Assembly: GCA_038246255.1 (NCBI GenBank)
Contig: JBBRWC010000064.1
Location: 1 to 23,501 of the forward strand
Origin: RI-242 sp038246255
GTDB taxonomy: Bacteria; Planctomycetota; UBA1135; GCA-002686595
Length of the DNA stretch: 23,501 nt
Reading direction: 5' to 3'
In this document: positions 21,162 through 23,501 of the stretch, in pieces
Layout of the letters: the number at the start of each line of letters is the position of its first letter
How positions within the stretch are numbered: the first letter of the stretch is position 1
Notes under the pieces: model-generated
What the model was told of the DNA's origin: nothing
Databases searched by the model: none
What the model saw: only the letters and a program-made list of their open reading frames with translations
Position numbers and translations under genes: made by a program

Positions 21162-23450
21162 TCAGAACCTGAGCGTCCAGCCGATCTTCGCGAGCACTTC
21201 CGCGTCCGTCGCGCGCCATTCGTCCGAACTCGCGACGAAGGATTGGCTGACAACGAGAAAAAACTCGTTGCCCGGTGAGCGAATCCAGCGCAAACGCAGG
21301 TCCGCGGTCAGATCGTCGGAAACGCTGTCGTACTGCAACAGCCCGCGCAACGACAGGTCGGGGTCGGGCACGAGCAGTGCGCGCAGGCTTGCAACGTGCA
21401 CGTCGGTGTCGCCAGCGCCAGCGCCACCGTTCAACCGCAGTTCGCTCAACTCGTAGTCGACACCGAGGTTGAAGAGCGCGCTTTGGAACCACGTCACACC
21501 GGCAAAATAGTCGCGCCGATCCCCGCCGTAAAAACCGCCCGTTTCGAACCCCATTTCGAGCGCCAGCGGCCTCCGATCTGACGTTCCGACGTCGAGCGCC
21601 ACTCGCGTTTCGCTGTAGTCGCCCGCAGCGACCTCGAGCCCGCCCGGAAGATCGAAGCTCTCAGCGGGCACGTCGCGCTCGAACAACACCCGCAGCGCCG
21701 CAAAGTCGCCGCTCAACCACTGGACACCCAGGGGTGTCACCTCAAACGATTCGGTCTCGACGTCGCCTTCCAGCGTCTCGACGCGCGTCGGCTCCACACC
21801 AAACTCGAGTTGGCGGATCGAACCGTCGATGCGCGGCTGGAAGAAGTAACGGCCGGCGAGCGTGGCGGTACCCGGTCGGCGCACAAAACCCAGGCGCGGA
21901 TCAAAATCCTCGTCGACCCGTGTGTAAGTCAAACGCGCAGCGTGGCGGTCGTTCGGATAATCGAGCTCGGCGGAAAATGCGGATCCGCGTGACGTAGCGC
22001 CGGAATCGTCGACCGCTTCGACGCGGCTCCCGATCCACCAGGCCGATGCGCGACCGTTCTGCGCGTCGAAAAGTTCGCGCGTGCGCAGGTTCACATCGAC
22101 GCCGAGCGTTTGAGCGCCGCGGTCGACCCCCGGATCACCCGCCGTGACAACCGCGCCGATGTCCGACTGTTCGCCGATGCGGTTTTGGACACGCAGCACG
22201 CCGAGGTTCTGGGACGGCACCGTCGTTGTATCGTCGATCTGTGCATCGAGCACACCCACAGACCAGCGCTCGTCGCGCCACACAAACTTGCCCGCGGCCA
22301 GGATCGGCACCGGCCGGCGTTCCGCGTCGAGGCCGATGCGGCGGCTGAAAAAGGGGAGCACGTCGTTCGAGGACCCGGGCCCGAAGAGGAACACGCTGGA
22401 ATCCTCGAGGAAGAAGTCGCGTTTCTCGGGGAAAAACAGCGGGAAACGCGTCAGATTGACCTGGCGGTCGTCGACTTCGGCTTCGGCGAAGTCGGTGTTG
22501 ATGCTCAGCGCGAGTTTCGCATTCGGACTGATGCGCCAGAACGCATCCAGACCACCGTCCGCGTCGCGATCGTCGCCGCCTTCGGCTTCGATGTCCGTCC
22601 AGCGCCCTGTCGCAAACGGTTTAAGGTCGAGTCCGACGCCGCGCTCGATACCACCCATGCCGTCTAGCACCCCACCTTCGCTCGGCGCAAAAAACCTCCG
22701 ATCGGGCGTCACCGCTGCCCAGCGGCTTTCCTCTTCATCACGCCGCACAAAACGCCGCGCGTTAAAGCGCCATTCGTCGAGGGCCGGATCGAAGTCCAGG
22801 GTGGCAAACGGGATCTCGAACTCCGCAAACCAACCGCGGTCGTCGCGTGTGCTCCGCCCCGTCCAGAGCCCGTCCCAGTCCTTCGCAAAACTCGATCCCG
22901 AAAGACCGATCAACGCGTCGCCCTGGCCACCCGCGGGTCCGATCTGGAACCAGAAGGCGTTGCGCCCGTCGCCGAGGGTCGCGATCAGGATCTCGATGCG
23001 GTCGTCCGGATCCAGGTTTGCGTCGCGGGAGCGCTGGCTGGCGCGGATGCGCGCAGGGTCGTCGTCGAACGCAAAGTAGGCGACAAACAGCGCATCGTCC
23101 GTGCGCAAGAGCTTGAGCTCGGTACGCTGGCTCACGGCGAGTCCCGGTCGCGGCTCGACTTGCACAAAACCGTCGAGGACCGGCGCGAGCGCCCACACCA
23201 GATCGTCCGGCGAGCCATCGACCACGGGCGGCGGCACATCCGCGGGCAGGTGGAGGACGCGGTAGCGCTTTTGCCTCCCGTTCAGGTCGCTGGCCGCGGC
23301 CGCCTGCGGGGCCGAATCCTGCACCGATCTGGTCGGGGTTGCAGCGGCCGACGCAAACGCTGCCAAAATCGCCGTAGTAAGCCCCAGCGCGCGCGTTCGC
23401 GCGGCGCGTCCCCAGCTCTGCTGCGCGCAATTCGGATCCCGGGTGACCAT
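21162..23450 (-). CDS. CBM9-like / DUF5916 outer-membrane protein
   Basis: This 762-residue exported protein has a basic n-region followed by a hydrophobic segment (about residues 20-38) ending in AAATPT, a likely signal peptide. Residues 63-240 resemble the family 9 carbohydrate-binding-like domain that precedes DUF5916: VVDGSPDDLVWALAPVLDGFVQVEP, TELKLLRTDDALFVAYFAFDD, then RDANLDPDDRIEILI. From about 270 the DUF5916 part begins (DAFWRISPNAKLALSINTDFAEAEVDDRQVNLTRFPLFFPEKRDFFLE is the signature stretch), and it continues in alternating amphipathic strands to a C-terminus ending in aromatic Phe (GWTLRF), as expected of an outer-membrane beta barrel. Function is unknown. The family is common in gliding, polymer-degrading and planctomycete bacteria. 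The ATG at 23450 is chosen for the signal peptide. The frame stays open to the window edge, so a longer form cannot be excluded. Confidence 0.88.
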   Translation of the reverse strand: MVTRDPNCAQQSWGRAARTRALGLTTAILAAFASAAATPTRSVQDSAPQAAAASDLNGRQKRYRVLHLPADVPPPVVDGSPDDLVWALAPVLDGFVQVEPRPGLAVSQRTELKLLRTDDALFVAYFAFDDDPARIRASQRSRDANLDPDDRIEILIATLGDGRNAFWFQIGPAGGQGDALIGLSGSSFAKDWDGLWTGRSTRDDRGWFAEFEIPFATLDFDPALDEWRFNARRFVRRDEEESRWAAVTPDRRFFAPSEGGVLDGMGGIERGVGLDLKPFATGRWTDIEAEGGDDRDADGGLDAFWRISPNAKLALSINTDFAEAEVDDRQVNLTRFPLFFPEKRDFFLEDSSVFLFGPGSSNDVLPFFSRRIGLDAERRPVPILAAGKFVWRDERWSVGVLDAQIDDTTTVPSQNLGVLRVQNRIGEQSDIGAVVTAGDPGVDRGAQTLGVDVNLRTRELFDAQNGRASAWWIGSRVEAVDDSGATSRGSAFSAELDYPNDRHAARLTYTRVDEDFDPRLGFVRRPGTATLAGRYFFQPRIDGSIRQLEFGVEPTRVETLEGDVETESFEVTPLGVQWLSGDFAALRVLFERDVPAESFDLPGGLEVAAGDYSETRVALDVGTSDRRPLALEMGFETGGFYGGDRRDYFAGVTWFQSALFNLGVDYELSELRLNGGAGAGDTDVHVASLRALLVPDPDLSLRGLLQYDSVSDDLTADLRLRWIRSPGNEFFLVVSQSFVASSDEWRATDAEVLAKIGWTLRF

Positions 23451-23501
23451 CCGCGCGACAGTCTTGCCAGCGACCGCGGGGGCCCCCAAGGGGGCGCCCG
23501 C

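Noticed and set aside
1..23501. Search for CRISPR arrays, tRNA or rRNA genes, IS ends, toxin-antitoxin pairs or defence genes
   Set aside because: No regularly spaced direct repeats, cloverleaf-like sequences, transposase motifs or defence-domain signatures were seen by eye on either strand.

Overview
This is a GC-rich, gene-dense bacterial window. It most likely comes from the Planctomycetota, possibly one of the deep, poorly characterised lineages. That placement is inferred from the gene families and not from a marker-gene tree. The evidence is a DUF1501 protein, an outer-membrane CBM9/DUF5916 protein, a secreted parallel beta-helix protein with a lineage-typical C-terminus, a large protein of carboxypeptidase-regulatory-like repeats, and an almost complete lack of Shine-Dalgarno sequences. 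I see no rRNA, tRNA, CRISPR array, transposase or phage gene, and no gap longer than about 260 bp without a gene. Nineteen protein-coding genes are well supported and one further small ORF is doubtful.

Layout. 1-814: 3' part of a DUF1501 gene. 976-3707 (minus): a GMC-type FAD oxidoreductase whose stop overlaps the start of a Gfo/Idh/MocA-like protein. 3830-4249 (minus): a Nudix hydrolase. A terminator-like hairpin in the divergent gap (4381-4410) lies upstream of it. 4503-5915: membrane-anchored regulatory-like-domain protein. 6021-7727: family 39-type glycosyltransferase, overlapping tail to tail with a histidine kinase (7690-9132), which is itself coupled to an OmpR-type response regulator (9129-9815). 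9953-11052: two membrane proteins of unknown function, convergent and overlapping by 55 bp. 11188-13076: folC followed by an overlapping unknown gene with an apparent internal duplication. 13229-15156 (minus): rsgA coupled to a membrane-anchored alpha/beta hydrolase. 15202-16662 (minus): secreted beta-helix protein. 16815-17956: a TrmH/SpoU RNA methyltransferase, then a group II truncated haemoglobin. 18174-19646 (minus): PLP-dependent decarboxylase. 19780-21072: rarA. 21162-23450 (minus): CBM9/DUF5916 protein.

Most of this is core housekeeping: folate metabolism, ribosome assembly, rRNA/tRNA methylation, replication-fork repair and two-component signalling. It is mixed with cell-envelope genes typical of Planctomycetes. 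I found no convincing new defence or mobile system. The more interesting signals are small. A short palindromic repeat occurs twice, each time between convergent genes. There is a recurrent TANNNT-N6-ATG arrangement suggesting leaderless transcripts. A minus-strand terminator has no gene in front of it. A Gfo/Idh-like protein lacks the usual EKP lysine. The unknown partner of folC appears to be duplicated internally.
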